Of a stretch of DNA of 23,954 nucleotides, positions 15,464-21,576 are shown in pieces. The number at the start of each line of letters is the position of its first letter. Position 1 is the stretch's first letter. The stretch is from the IMG/VR virus record IMGVR_UViG_3300024432_000066, positions 1-23,954 of that record, one strand, 5' to 3'. The notes under the pieces were generated by a model. The model saw nothing but the letters and a program-made list of their open reading frames with translations. It was not told the origin of the DNA and searched no databases. The translations under genes and the position numbers were made by a program. Source of the stretch: a virus.

Positions 15464-15701
15464 ACGAGGAAGATATATACGACTCAAAATGCACCACCTT
15501 ATCCTACTTGATTTGGGTGAAGAAAAGATCAACGCAAAGCAGGCCGGAGATTCTTATGATCTTATGTCCGAGGTAGAGACAGCAGGAACCACACATAGCC
15601 ACAAGGTCGCACGAAATGATTACTATAAAAAGGCAGTTGCCGAATGGGTGAAGGCGAGACAAGCCCAGAGGCAAAGATTTACAGAATCTAAAAGTATGTA
15701 A
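15444..15701 (+). CDS. Hypothetical protein, 85 aa
   Basis: The frame extends to ATG 15423, but GAGGAAAG immediately before ATG 15444 makes that the better start. The protein begins MSYNQFERGRYIRLK and is charged and helical, ending in a basic segment (WVKARQAQRQRF). It overlaps the NUMOD3 endonuclease by 20 bases. It could belong to the recombination module because of its neighbours, but no motif names it. Confidence 0.68.
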   Translation: MSYNQFERGRYIRLKMHHLILLDLGEEKINAKQAGDSYDLMSEVETAGTTHSHKVARNDYYKKAVAEWVKARQAQRQRFTESKSM

Positions 15702-15710
15702 GGAGGAAAC

Positions 15711-16340
15711 ATGACAGATTTAGAACAACTAAAAAAGGATGCTCTTGGTTTTCCTGAGAGAGCAAAGAGAATGATTGTTCACAATGCCACAACTCTTACG
15801 ATTGCTAACGAATTTATCAGAGAAGTAAAAGGATTGATAAAGGCTGTATCTGATTCATATGATCCTATTATTCGCCATGCACAAGCAGAGAAGAAAAAAT
15901 ATATCAATCCTTTAAGAGAATCCGAGCAGACAGCCAAAATACACGTTGGTGCTTATCTGACGTTACAAGCTGAAATCAGGAGAAAGGCCGAAGAGAAAGT
16001 GAGGAAAGAAGAGGAGGACCGACAGAAGAAAGAGGATAAGATTCTAGCTGAGGCCAAGATACTCAAGGATTCAGGAAAAGAAAATGAGGCTGCTTCACTT
16101 GTGGAAGAGGTCCCACTTCCTGCACAAATAGAGATCCCACCAGAACCAGAAGCAGAAGGATTGAGCATGAGGCAGGTTGTCGATACAGAACGAATCAACA
16201 TGATAGTCAAGCAACTCGGAAGGCAAACCAGGATACCGGGAATCAGGGTCTATCCGGTGTGGAAATGGGATATCACTAACAGGGAATTAATCCCCAAAGA
16301 GTATTATAAAACAAGTGTCGCTTCTCGGAAGGAGGGTTAA
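15711..16340 (+). CDS. Phage coiled-coil protein of the recombination region, 209 aa
   Basis: AAGGAGG precedes the ATG. Residues about 60-140 form a long charged helix (EIRRKAEEKVRKEEED, KILAEAKILKDSG), a likely coiled coil. The C-terminal part (RTRIP-like, then YPVWKWDITNRELIPKEYYK) shows the W-x-(I)-T-(D/N)-x-x-x-I-P-x-x-Y pattern I associate with phage proteins encoded beside annealing or ssDNA-binding genes. It lies three genes downstream of the Rad52-like protein. The exact function is unknown, but a recombination accessory role is plausible. Confidence 0.72.
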   Translation: MTDLEQLKKDALGFPERAKRMIVHNATTLTIANEFIREVKGLIKAVSDSYDPIIRHAQAEKKKYINPLRESEQTAKIHVGAYLTLQAEIRRKAEEKVRKEEEDRQKKEDKILAEAKILKDSGKENEAASLVEEVPLPAQIEIPPEPEAEGLSMRQVVDTERINMIVKQLGRQTRIPGIRVYPVWKWDITNRELIPKEYYKTSVASRKEG

Positions 16341-16341
16341 C

Positions 16342-16587
16342 ATGCCAGAATTTACTCAATCATGGGCGTTCATATTCATCGTAGGTGTTATTGGTTTTGT
16401 TCTTGGCTTTATCTTGGCTATCATTATGGCTGCATCTGGTAAGGCTTCAAGGATGGAGGAGAAAATTGAGAAAGATTTAGCTTCTCGTCCAATTGTTTGG
16501 AATGTCAAAAATCATTTTAAATCAGTGGGATATAAACCACCACTAAAGGCAGAGATAGTCATCAAGAACAACCCGAGGACAGATTAA
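16342..16587 (+). CDS. Membrane-anchored small protein, 81 aa
   Basis: The start is ATG 16342 with GGAGGG 6 bases upstream; the frame continues upstream to a GTG at 16315 but without support. The N-terminus is a single hydrophobic helix (FIFIVGVIGFVLGFILAIIMA, residues about 9-29), followed by a soluble Lys-rich tail (EEKIEKDLASRPIVWNVKNH). It is probably anchored in the host membrane with its tail in the cytoplasm. No known domain is seen. Confidence 0.7.
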   Translation: MPEFTQSWAFIFIVGVIGFVLGFILAIIMAASGKASRMEEKIEKDLASRPIVWNVKNHFKSVGYKPPLKAEIVIKNNPRTD

Positions 16588-16600
16588 GGTGCTTTAATGC

Positions 16601-16719
16601 AAGGAAGTCCAGAGCCTTTGTACAAAATGATAGGCTGGGAGGGCGTGAGCCATGAGCTTTAATTGCTCAAGATATGGCTGTCCTCCCCTTCCTTTGAGCG
16701 TTCATCTCGCATGAGCGTT
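16601..16719 (+). promoter_or_regulatory. Structured RNA leader: three-way junction plus SD-proximal hairpin
   Basis: Three nested stems can form. P1 is AAGGAAG (16601-16607) with CTTCCTT (16688-16694). P2 is AGCCT (16613-16617) with AGGCT (16632-16636). P3 is GGGAGG (16637-16642) with CCTCCC (16682-16687), extended by AGCCAT (16648-16653) / ATGGCT (16674-16679) and GAGC (16654-16657) / GCTC (16665-16668). P2, P3 and P1 abut with no unpaired base between P2-P3 and P3-P1. A further hairpin, AGCGTTCAT / ATGAGCGTT (16697-16705 / 16711-16719), ends just before the SD of the 16734 gene. No good ORF fills the gap. Confidence 0.65.
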
Positions 16720-16733
16720 AAAAGGAGGTAATT

Positions 16734-17024
16734 ATGAGTAAATATTGCGATTTTTTCACAAAACGAAAACGAAGGTGTTATCCAATAGAGATTATTAATA
16801 AAGAGGAGAAACCTACTGGCGAATTTATTTGTATGTATTGTCATAAATCTGTCGAGGTTGCAATAGCAGCAAAGAGGATGAAAGATGTAATTGAAGATGC
16901 GAAGGGAGATAAAAATTATCCCATCCCCAAATGCTCTCATAAAAAGACAGTCGCAATCAATGAGGAGGGCCATGCCGGAGTCTACTGTGTCGATTGCGGC
17001 GAGCAATTAGAGAGGGAATGTTAG
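16734..17024 (+). CDS. Zinc-ribbon-like protein, 96 aa
   Basis: AAAAGGAGG lies just before the ATG, immediately after the hairpin in the leader. The protein has two Cys pairs, CMYC in the middle and CVDC near the end, with a further Cys-His near KCSHKK; this spacing fits one or two zinc ribbons. The middle (VAIAAKRMKDVIEDA) is helical. Such small phage zinc proteins often bind nucleic acid or RNA polymerase, but the target is not evident. It is the first of three consecutive Cys-rich genes. Confidence 0.7.
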   Translation: MSKYCDFFTKRKRRCYPIEIINKEEKPTGEFICMYCHKSVEVAIAAKRMKDVIEDAKGDKNYPIPKCSHKKTVAINEEGHAGVYCVDCGEQLEREC

Positions 17025-17035
17025 GGGAGGATTGA

Positions 17036-17230
17036 ATGTTTTGTATGGGATGTCAAAAAGATTTATCACAATGTACCTGTCCTGATTTAGAGGAGAGGCT
17101 TGATAACACAGTTTTAAAAGGAAGGTTTGCTTATAGACGATGCAAGAAATGCAAGAAGCATTATGCACGATGTAAGTGCAACCTTCCAGAATGGGAAATA
17201 AGAGATCAACCAAAAGACATGGGAAATTAG
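17036..17230 (+). CDS. Cys-rich protein with two CxxC...CxC units, 64 aa
   Basis: A GGGGAGG precedes the ATG. Two similar Cys clusters are visible: CMGCQKDLSQCTC (residues 3-15) and CKKCKKHYARCKC (about 36-48). Each has CxxC, six residues, then CxC, so each could hold one zinc. The second is followed by NLPEW. The duplication suggests an internal repeat. It may be a small nucleic-acid- or protein-binding factor; the family is not recognised. Confidence 0.7.
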   Translation: MFCMGCQKDLSQCTCPDLEERLDNTVLKGRFAYRRCKKCKKHYARCKCNLPEWEIRDQPKDMGN

Positions 17231-17249
17231 GTGTCGCATAATAGTCATT
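17231..17249 (+). repeat. Start-associated repeat, copy 1 (5' part only)
   Basis: GTGTCGCATAATAGTCATT begins right after the stop of the preceding gene and 44 bases before the 17293 gene. It is identical over 19 bases to the first part of copy 2. A separate small hairpin (ACCGC 17258-17262 / GCGGT 17273-17277) lies between it and the next SD. Confidence 0.8.
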
Positions 17250-17292
17250 TAATATTTACCGCCGAATCTAATGCGGTGGGCAGGAGGTTAAT

Positions 17293-17538
17293 ATGTATAC
17301 AATAATTATCAATGAGCCAAAATGCCCAAAATGTGGTTGTAAAGATTTAAGAGAACATCATTGGGGGTGGCAGTGTTTTAAGTGCGACCATTATATGCCA
17401 AGGGGACAAGTAGAATTTGTCAAATATGATGATTCAGAGCTTGGTGTAGATGACCATACACCGAGGATGATTAATATTTACCCATTTCAGCCTTTTGATA
17501 ATATTCCTCATCCCTTAGTGAAAAATAGAAAGGACTAA
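17293..17538 (+). CDS. Zinc-ribbon-like protein, 81 aa
   Basis: CAGGAGG precedes the ATG. The first half has CPKCGC and, about 16 residues later, CFKC with W/H near (HHWGWQCFKCDHY), a compact zinc ribbon. The second half is polar with Pro/His-rich text and no motif. It is one of the small genes preceded by a copy of the repeated leader. Function unknown. Confidence 0.68.
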   Translation: MYTIIINEPKCPKCGCKDLREHHWGWQCFKCDHYMPRGQVEFVKYDDSELGVDDHTPRMINIYPFQPFDNIPHPLVKNRKD

Positions 17539-17544
17539 AATTTT

Positions 17545-17578
17545 GTGTCGCATAATAGTCATTATGTCTACTAGGAGG
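17545..17578 (+). repeat. Start-associated repeat, copy 2 (full, 34 bases)
   Basis: Begins GTGTCGCATAATAGTC and ends ATTATGTCTACTAGGAGG, which supplies the SD of the 17583 gene, 4 bases before its ATG. This copy contains all parts shared by the others and serves as the reference. Confidence 0.85.
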
Positions 17579-17582
17579 TAAC

Positions 17583-17747
17583 ATGGACAAAGAAGAGGTA
17601 ATTAATTGGTTAAAAAACCTTGCTAAACAAGCAACGAGGCGGGCAAATAAAGCCGTAAGAGAAAATGATTTAATAGAAGCAAGCCATGAACGAGGCTACA
17701 GGCTTGGAATACTAAAAGGGATTGAGGTCATTGAAGAAGAATTTTAA
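17583..17747 (+). CDS. Hypothetical helical protein, 54 aa
   Basis: The SD AGGAGG comes from the repeat directly upstream. The product is all-helical and charged, with Lys/Arg in the middle (QATRRANKAVREND) and an acidic end (GIEVIEEEF). No motif is seen. It is one of four small genes sharing the repeated leader. Confidence 0.62.
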   Translation: MDKEEVINWLKNLAKQATRRANKAVRENDLIEASHERGYRLGILKGIEVIEEEF

Positions 17748-17769
17748 AAATCGGCGGCAAATAGAGAGG

Positions 17770-17789
17770 ATTATGTCAACTAGGGGAGG
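17770..17789 (+). repeat. Start-associated repeat, 3' part only
   Basis: ATTATGTCAACTAGGGGAGG matches the last 18 bases of copy 2 with one substitution and an added G pair. It supplies the SD of the 17795 gene. The 5' part (GTGTCGCATAA) is missing. Confidence 0.7.
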
Positions 17790-17794
17790 TGAAA

Positions 17795-18001
17795 ATGACT
17801 GAAGAAGAAAAACGAGTCTTAGATTGTGTAAAAAAGTGGTTGCAGGTTAAAGCAACCGAGATGGAAAAACGAGGCGAAGATCCCACTAAATACAATCTTT
17901 ATCAGTTGCCTGCTGATATTGACCATTCATGGCTTCTTGAAAGATTGTTAAAAGGAGAAGAACCCATGCCACCAGCTCCACCTGATAAACGTGTCGCATA
18001 A
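17795..18001 (+). CDS. Hypothetical acidic protein, 68 aa
   Basis: The ATG follows GGGGAGG by about 6 bases; a GTG at 17789 would lie inside the SD and is not preferred. The protein begins MTEEEKRVLDCVKKW, is charged and helical, and ends in a Pro-rich tail (PMPPAPPDKRVA). Its last codons and stop (GTCGCATAA) come from the next copy of the repeat, so the repeat reaches into the reading frame. Function unknown. Confidence 0.65.
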   Translation: MTEEEKRVLDCVKKWLQVKATEMEKRGEDPTKYNLYQLPADIDHSWLLERLLKGEEPMPPAPPDKRVA

Positions 18002-18020
18002 CATTATGTCTACGAGGAGG
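17991..18020 (+). repeat. Start-associated repeat, copy 3 (4-base deletion)
   Basis: Starts GTGTCGCATAA and ends CATTATGTCTACGAGGAGG; relative to copy 2 it lacks TAGT in the middle. It overlaps the end of the 17795 gene and supplies the SD of the 18026 gene. Confidence 0.8.
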
Positions 18021-18025
18021 AGTGA

Positions 18026-18184
18026 ATGAAAATTACTAACATCACAAACTTTGAGACCTGGAAAATGATGGGCGAGCATTACGACTTCGATCCCTATGAA
18101 CAGGTTGACCATAGCATAGACACGGGTGGAGGCAATAGCATGGATTGGGAATATACTGGGGATATCCCGGAGAAGGAGGAGTGA
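18026..18184 (+). CDS. Hypothetical acidic protein, 52 aa
   Basis: The SD GAGGAGG comes from repeat copy 3. The protein is strongly acidic (HYDFDPYEQVDHS, MDWEYTGDIPEKEE), with a Gly/Asn stretch in the middle. Small acidic phage proteins often mimic nucleic acid or bind host enzymes, but nothing here proves that. Its stop directly abuts the next start. Confidence 0.6.
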   Translation: MKITNITNFETWKMMGEHYDFDPYEQVDHSIDTGGGNSMDWEYTGDIPEKEE

Positions 18185-18562
18185 ATGAGCAAGTTAAGTA
18201 AAGAGGAGCTTTTGGATGAATTTATAAATGCCTATGGGCATCATCCATCTTCCATTAAGAATGAACAAGCCTACCAGCAAATAAAAGAGATGATACAGAA
18301 GCCAGAAGTCACTGAGGAGTTTATAAAGAAATGGGCAGAGATAATGTGTAATTTTCGTTCTGCTCCAAAGGTATTTGAAGATTATAAGTTACCCGTAAAG
18401 ACCATGCTCAAAGAGGCGGGCTATGAGGCGGTAAAATCTGTAACCGAGGAGTGGATTGAAGAGAAGGTGAAGAATTTATATGAAGAAAGCAAAGCGGGGA
18501 GTTGCTCGGTGAAGTCTTTTTGTAATTTCTTCATCCGCAAACTCGTTGAGGAGATAAAATGA
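18185..18562 (+). CDS. Hypothetical helical protein, 125 aa
   Basis: GGAGGAG, about 5 bases before the ATG, is inside the end of the preceding gene. The protein is all-helical and charged (EQAYQQIKEMIQK, EEWIEEKVKNLYEE), with a C-terminal Cys pair region (GSCSVKSFCNFF). It is the last gene of the first early operon and is followed by a terminator-like structure. No family recognised. Confidence 0.7.
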   Translation: MSKLSKEELLDEFINAYGHHPSSIKNEQAYQQIKEMIQKPEVTEEFIKKWAEIMCNFRSAPKVFEDYKLPVKTMLKEAGYEAVKSVTEEWIEEKVKNLYEESKAGSCSVKSFCNFFIRKLVEEIK

Positions 18563-18628
18563 CCGATCTGGCTCCTGCCTACCCCTCCTTCTTTTCCCCC
18601 GAAACAGGGTGGGGGCCGGGTCTTTTCT
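18561..18628 (+). terminator. Probable intrinsic terminator of the early operon
   Basis: GACC (18561-18564) can pair with GGTC (18619-18622), and GGC with GCC inside it. The inner arms CCCCC (18596-18600) and GGGGG (18611-18615) form a strong hairpin. The 3' side runs into TTTTCTAT. It follows the last gene at once and precedes a new promoter. The stem is irregular, so the exact form is uncertain. Confidence 0.5.
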
Positions 18629-18630
18629 AT

Positions 18631-18659
18631 TTGACATTGAGGGGTGAATATTGTATGAT
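18631..18659 (+). promoter_or_regulatory. Sigma70-type promoter for the folded RNA and ParB-like operon
   Basis: TTGACA (18631-18636), 17-base spacer, then TATGAT (18654-18659). It is about 7 bases before the first base of the 12-bp stem at 18667, so transcription would start near 18665-18667 and include the whole folded element. Confidence 0.87.
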
Positions 18660-18665
18660 TAGAGG

Positions 18666-18781
18666 CGATGAACCAGGAAAATGCTAACAAATAACAAACG
18701 AGCCCTTGCTCTGCATCTATCATTACTTCCCACTCGGAAGATTCTGGTTCATCCCAAATGGTGCAGGCAGGGGCTTTTTTT
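18666..18781 (+). ncRNA. Candidate structured small RNA or attenuator leader
   Basis: From the promoter start the transcript can form a 12-bp closing stem: GATGAACCAGGA (18667-18678) with TTCTGGTTCATC (18742-18753), one G-U. Inside are two small hairpins: GAGC-CCTT-GCTC (18700-18711) and CTTCC-CACTC-GGAAG (18726-18740). The left part of the interior (18701-18715) can also pair with the 3' tail (18762-18775), forming a terminator that crosses the closing stem. The RNA is therefore pseudoknotted or has two exclusive folds. There is no ORF with an SD in it. It matches no riboswitch or small RNA that I recognise. Confidence 0.68.
18701..18781 (+). terminator. Intrinsic terminator just upstream of the ParB-like gene
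   Basis: AGCCCTTGCTCTGCA (18701-18715) pairs with TGCAGGCAGGGGCT (18762-18775): 14 pairs with one G-U and one bulged T. The run of seven T (18775-18781) follows directly. The loop is large (46 bases) and holds the 18726 hairpin and the right strand of the closing stem. It ends 4 bases before the SD of the next gene. Confidence 0.72.
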
Positions 18782-18796
18782 ATTAAGGAGGTTTAA

Positions 18797-19900
18797 ATGA
18801 AAGTAAAAATTTGTGATTTACAACCAAATCCATTTAGGGATTTTAAGAATTACCCAAGAGATGAAGAAAAAATCAAAATCTTAACGGAATCAGTAAGTAA
18901 GACTGGATTCTGGGATAATATCCTGGCAAGAAAAAAGAATGATAAATATGAAATAGCTTATGGCCACCATAGATATGCAGTTTTGAAAAGATTATTCAAG
19001 CCTGAAGATATAATAGATATTCCTGTAAAAGATTTGGATGATTGGACGATGATAATGATAATGATCGACGAGAATATGGAACAATACAGAACGAATCCAG
19101 CGGTGCAAAATGAAGGAGTGAAAGCAGCTTTTGAGTATCTGAAAAAACAAGTTGCCTTTAAGCAAGTTGTTCGTGCGAAAAAGTATGCCATCGTTTTTGA
19201 TGAAATTCCAATCCCTGAAAAAATTAGTTATACTCCTTTAGCAGCACAAATTGCCACACAACTTGGGGACATACGGAAAGAGAAACGAATATATACGTCA
19301 TTGCGACAATTAGAGGCTTCTGGCGAGATCGAAATTCCAAGGCCAAAAAAGCCTGCAGAAGAGGCGAAAGTAAAAGAGACTGAAGAAGCAAAAGAAGAAA
19401 CAAAAATAGAGGAAGAAGAAGAAAAAATAGAAGAAGTTAAGGTTGAATTAAGCAAATTAGCAATGAAAATTCTTGGAAGGACTTCATATGTCGATCGATT
19501 TTTTAATACATTACAACGATTGCTCAAAAAAAAGGAAATAATAATTCCAAAGAAGAATCAAATAGCAGTGGCGAAAAAACTCGTGAGCATAGCGAAATTT
19601 GATAGCGCAACAATGGCAAGAGAATTGGTTAAATCAGTTCAAAAGAAAAAAGATGATACAAAAAAAGAAATAGTGGTAGAACTTGAAGAATATTTGAGAG
19701 AAAGTAGTAATTGGGTAGACAAGCTGAATGACCGAGTAAAGAAGATGCTTGAAATTAAAGATGTATTAGATTCAGAAATTTATGATAAATCAGTCGAGAA
19801 AACTGAGTTTAAAATCAAATCAGTATTCCTTATTAGGAATCTGCAAAAACTTTTAGGAGGTAAAAATGAAGCCAGAAAACTTCCAAATGGAAGAAAGTAA
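18797..19900 (+). CDS. ParB-like nuclease/CTPase-fold protein
   Basis: A 367 aa protein with AAGGAGG before the ATG. Residues about 1-95 are a ParB/Srx-like domain: the opening KICDLQPNPFRDF, then IKILTESVSKTGFWDNILARK and GHHRYAVLKRL, the ParB box II (GxxRxxA-like). Next is a helical DNA-binding-like region (about 100-180), then a Glu/Lys linker (about 185-215) and a helical C-terminus. No ParA gene is near, so plasmid-type partition is not indicated. Phage ParB-like proteins without ParA may act in DNA binding or transcription. The start follows the terminator closely, so attenuation could control it. Confidence 0.85.
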   Translation: MKVKICDLQPNPFRDFKNYPRDEEKIKILTESVSKTGFWDNILARKKNDKYEIAYGHHRYAVLKRLFKPEDIIDIPVKDLDDWTMIMIMIDENMEQYRTNPAVQNEGVKAAFEYLKKQVAFKQVVRAKKYAIVFDEIPIPEKISYTPLAAQIATQLGDIRKEKRIYTSLRQLEASGEIEIPRPKKPAEEAKVKETEEAKEETKIEEEEEKIEEVKVELSKLAMKILGRTSYVDRFFNTLQRLLKKKEIIIPKKNQIAVAKKLVSIAKFDSATMARELVKSVQKKKDDTKKEIVVELEEYLRESSNWVDKLNDRVKKMLEIKDVLDSEIYDKSVEKTEFKIKSVFLIRNLQKLLGGKNEARKLPNGRK

Positions 19901-20360
19901 GTCCGTTAAGGACTTGATGAAGGACATTTTCCGTGAGCACAAGAGGAGAGAGTTTCATTGGGAGACTCTTACAGATGAGGTTCTTACAAAGATCGGGATG
20001 GCATTTGATTGGCCAAAAAAGATGAAGATAACCATGCAAAAGACCGTTGAAGGGCTGTTTCCGATTGTGCGACGAGAAATGGAGGATGCCAAAGAGGGAG
20101 TGTTTTGTCCAACTTTTGAAGGAGATAAAGGATGGAGGATTGTAGCACAGACATTGAAGGATTTAGAGGAGGATACTGAAGACGTGATTAATGAATTGCT
20201 ACGAAGGCAACGTCGGGCAGTGGCGTTTAATCGTGCCAAGGAACGCGGAGCGGAAGCTGCCGTGGGGCAAGGAATATTGAATCGAGCTAAAATCGATGAA
20301 GAATTGACAAGAGGAATGAATGAAGAAATAAAAGAGTTAAAAGAAACTGAAGAGGAATAA
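19866..20360 (+). CDS. Hypothetical helical protein, 164 aa
   Basis: TTAGGAGGT precedes the ATG by 6 bases; the SD lies inside the ParB-like gene, which it overlaps by 35 bases. The product is helical and charged (SVKDLMKDIFREHKRREF, KEGVFCPTFEGDKGW), with an Arg-rich segment (LLRRQRRAVAFNRAKERG) that could bind nucleic acid. It ends in Glu. The overlap shows co-expression with the ParB-like protein. No family recognised. Confidence 0.72.
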   Translation: MKPENFQMEESKSVKDLMKDIFREHKRREFHWETLTDEVLTKIGMAFDWPKKMKITMQKTVEGLFPIVRREMEDAKEGVFCPTFEGDKGWRIVAQTLKDLEEDTEDVINELLRRQRRAVAFNRAKERGAEAAVGQGILNRAKIDEELTRGMNEEIKELKETEEE

Positions 20361-20425
20361 AACAATTCCGAGTTAAGCGAAACAGAAAGAAAAGAGGGAC
20401 AATTATTATTGCCGATGTAAATTAA

Positions 20426-21376
20426 ATGCCTGAAAGTTATAAAGAAGATGGGCGACCAGCTCAACAATGGTATTGGGATGATTGGTTTTCTGCATTCGAT
20501 GTGCGACTTTGTAGCGTTGCAGCTCGGGGGGTATGGATTGACATGTTAGGTATTATGTATAAGGCTGAAATTCGTGGTACTTTAACCATAAATGGAAGGC
20601 AAGCTGATAGCAAAATACTGGCAAAAATAGTCGGTGAGACAATAGCAAATATAAATAAATATTTAAAGGAACTGGAAGAACAAGATGTTTTCTCTCGCCT
20701 TGAGGACAATACAATAATTTGTAGGAGAATGTTTCGTGAAAGCGGACGTAAAGATCAGATAAGTAAAATACGATCTATGGCTGGCAAAAAGGGTGCAGAA
20801 ACACGATGGCAACCAGATAGTAAAGATATAGCAAAAATGGCAGCTTCTACTTCTTCTCCTACTCCTATTTCATCTTCTTCTTCTAAAGATAATGTAGAGC
20901 TTCGAAAACAAATAATAGACTTCTTTAATAAAGCAACAAATCAAAAACGATCTTATACTTGTGATGGAACGAATAAATTAATTATGGGTAGATTAAGTGA
21001 AGGAAGAACTATAGATGATTTTAAGCACGTAATAAATACAAAATATACTCAATGGAGAAATGATGAAAAGATGAGTCAATTTATAAGACCGTCAACTCTA
21101 TTTAGGCCAGAGAATTTTGAGAATTATATGAATGAGCCTTATGAAGATCCCAGAAAGAAGATATTGAAGGTAGGAGAATCTACACATACTAGCTCAATAA
21201 AAGAGGATAATTATGCAAAAGCCCGAGCAGTAAAGATGAAACAACTCCAGGAGAAATACCAAACTGAGATCGATAAGGCGACAAAAGCACACGCTTCGGA
21301 TTGGTTAGATGAGATTGATAATAAGATCAAAGAAGAAATAGCAGAGTTTTCTCGTAATTATAAGGAGGAGAAATGA
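20426..21376 (+). CDS. Phage replication protein with Phg_2220_C-like C-terminal domain
   Basis: A 316 aa protein. The N-terminal part (FSAFDVRLCSVAARGVWIDM, IVGETIANINKYLKEL) is a winged-helix-like DNA-binding region. Residues about 160-237 (IIDFFNKATNQKRSY, LIMGRLSEGRTIDDFKHVI, KYTQWRNDEKM, RPSTLFRPENFENYMN) match the conserved phage C-terminal domain PF09524 closely. Such proteins act as initiators that load a helicase. The linker at 141-153 is Ser/Thr/Pro-rich. The SD is weak (GATG), with the start 65 bases after the preceding stop. No helicase-loader or helicase gene follows at once. Confidence 0.87.
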   Translation: MPESYKEDGRPAQQWYWDDWFSAFDVRLCSVAARGVWIDMLGIMYKAEIRGTLTINGRQADSKILAKIVGETIANINKYLKELEEQDVFSRLEDNTIICRRMFRESGRKDQISKIRSMAGKKGAETRWQPDSKDIAKMAASTSSPTPISSSSSKDNVELRKQIIDFFNKATNQKRSYTCDGTNKLIMGRLSEGRTIDDFKHVINTKYTQWRNDEKMSQFIRPSTLFRPENFENYMNEPYEDPRKKILKVGESTHTSSIKEDNYAKARAVKMKQLQEKYQTEIDKATKAHASDWLDEIDNKIKEEIAEFSRNYKEEK

Positions 21377-21576
21377 GGTGTATAGAATTTCCCTTTGGTG
21401 GATATGATTCTTATAATGAATATTCTGATTATATAAAATCTCATAAGTGGAAAACCATCTATACTAAAGGCAATGGAATCATGGAACAATGTGAAAATTG
21501 TGAATGTTTAATGCAACATGCTTCGGGTACTATAAACTTTAGATTTAGTTGTTCCATAATTCAGGAGGGAAAATGA
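21373..21576 (+). CDS. Hypothetical small Cys-containing protein, 67 aa
   Basis: ATGA overlap with the replication gene; AAGGAGG precedes it. The protein has FPFGGYDSYNEYSDY at its start and a CENCEC cluster in the second half, plus one later Cys, so a zinc site is possible. It is not recognised as a family. Expressed with the replication gene. Confidence 0.65.
   Translation: MRCIEFPFGGYDSYNEYSDYIKSHKWKTIYTKGNGIMEQCENCECLMQHASGTINFRFSCSIIQEGK

Noticed and set aside
16315-16335. GTGTCGC heptamer before the 16342 gene, similar to the start of the repeated leader
   Set aside because: Only seven bases match the repeat and they lie within the 3' end of the 15711 coding sequence. Probably chance.
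16597-16662. Short ATG frame of 21 codons inside the structured leader before 16734
   Set aside because: No SD before it, and its bases are better explained by the paired stems of the leader RNA.
18797-19900. Plasmid-type partition system
   Set aside because: The ParB-like protein has no ParA neighbour and no visible parS-like repeats within the window.
19955-20467. 170-codon minus-strand frame opposite the 19866 gene
   Set aside because: Ser/Arg-rich antisense text without SD, overlapping two supported plus-strand genes.
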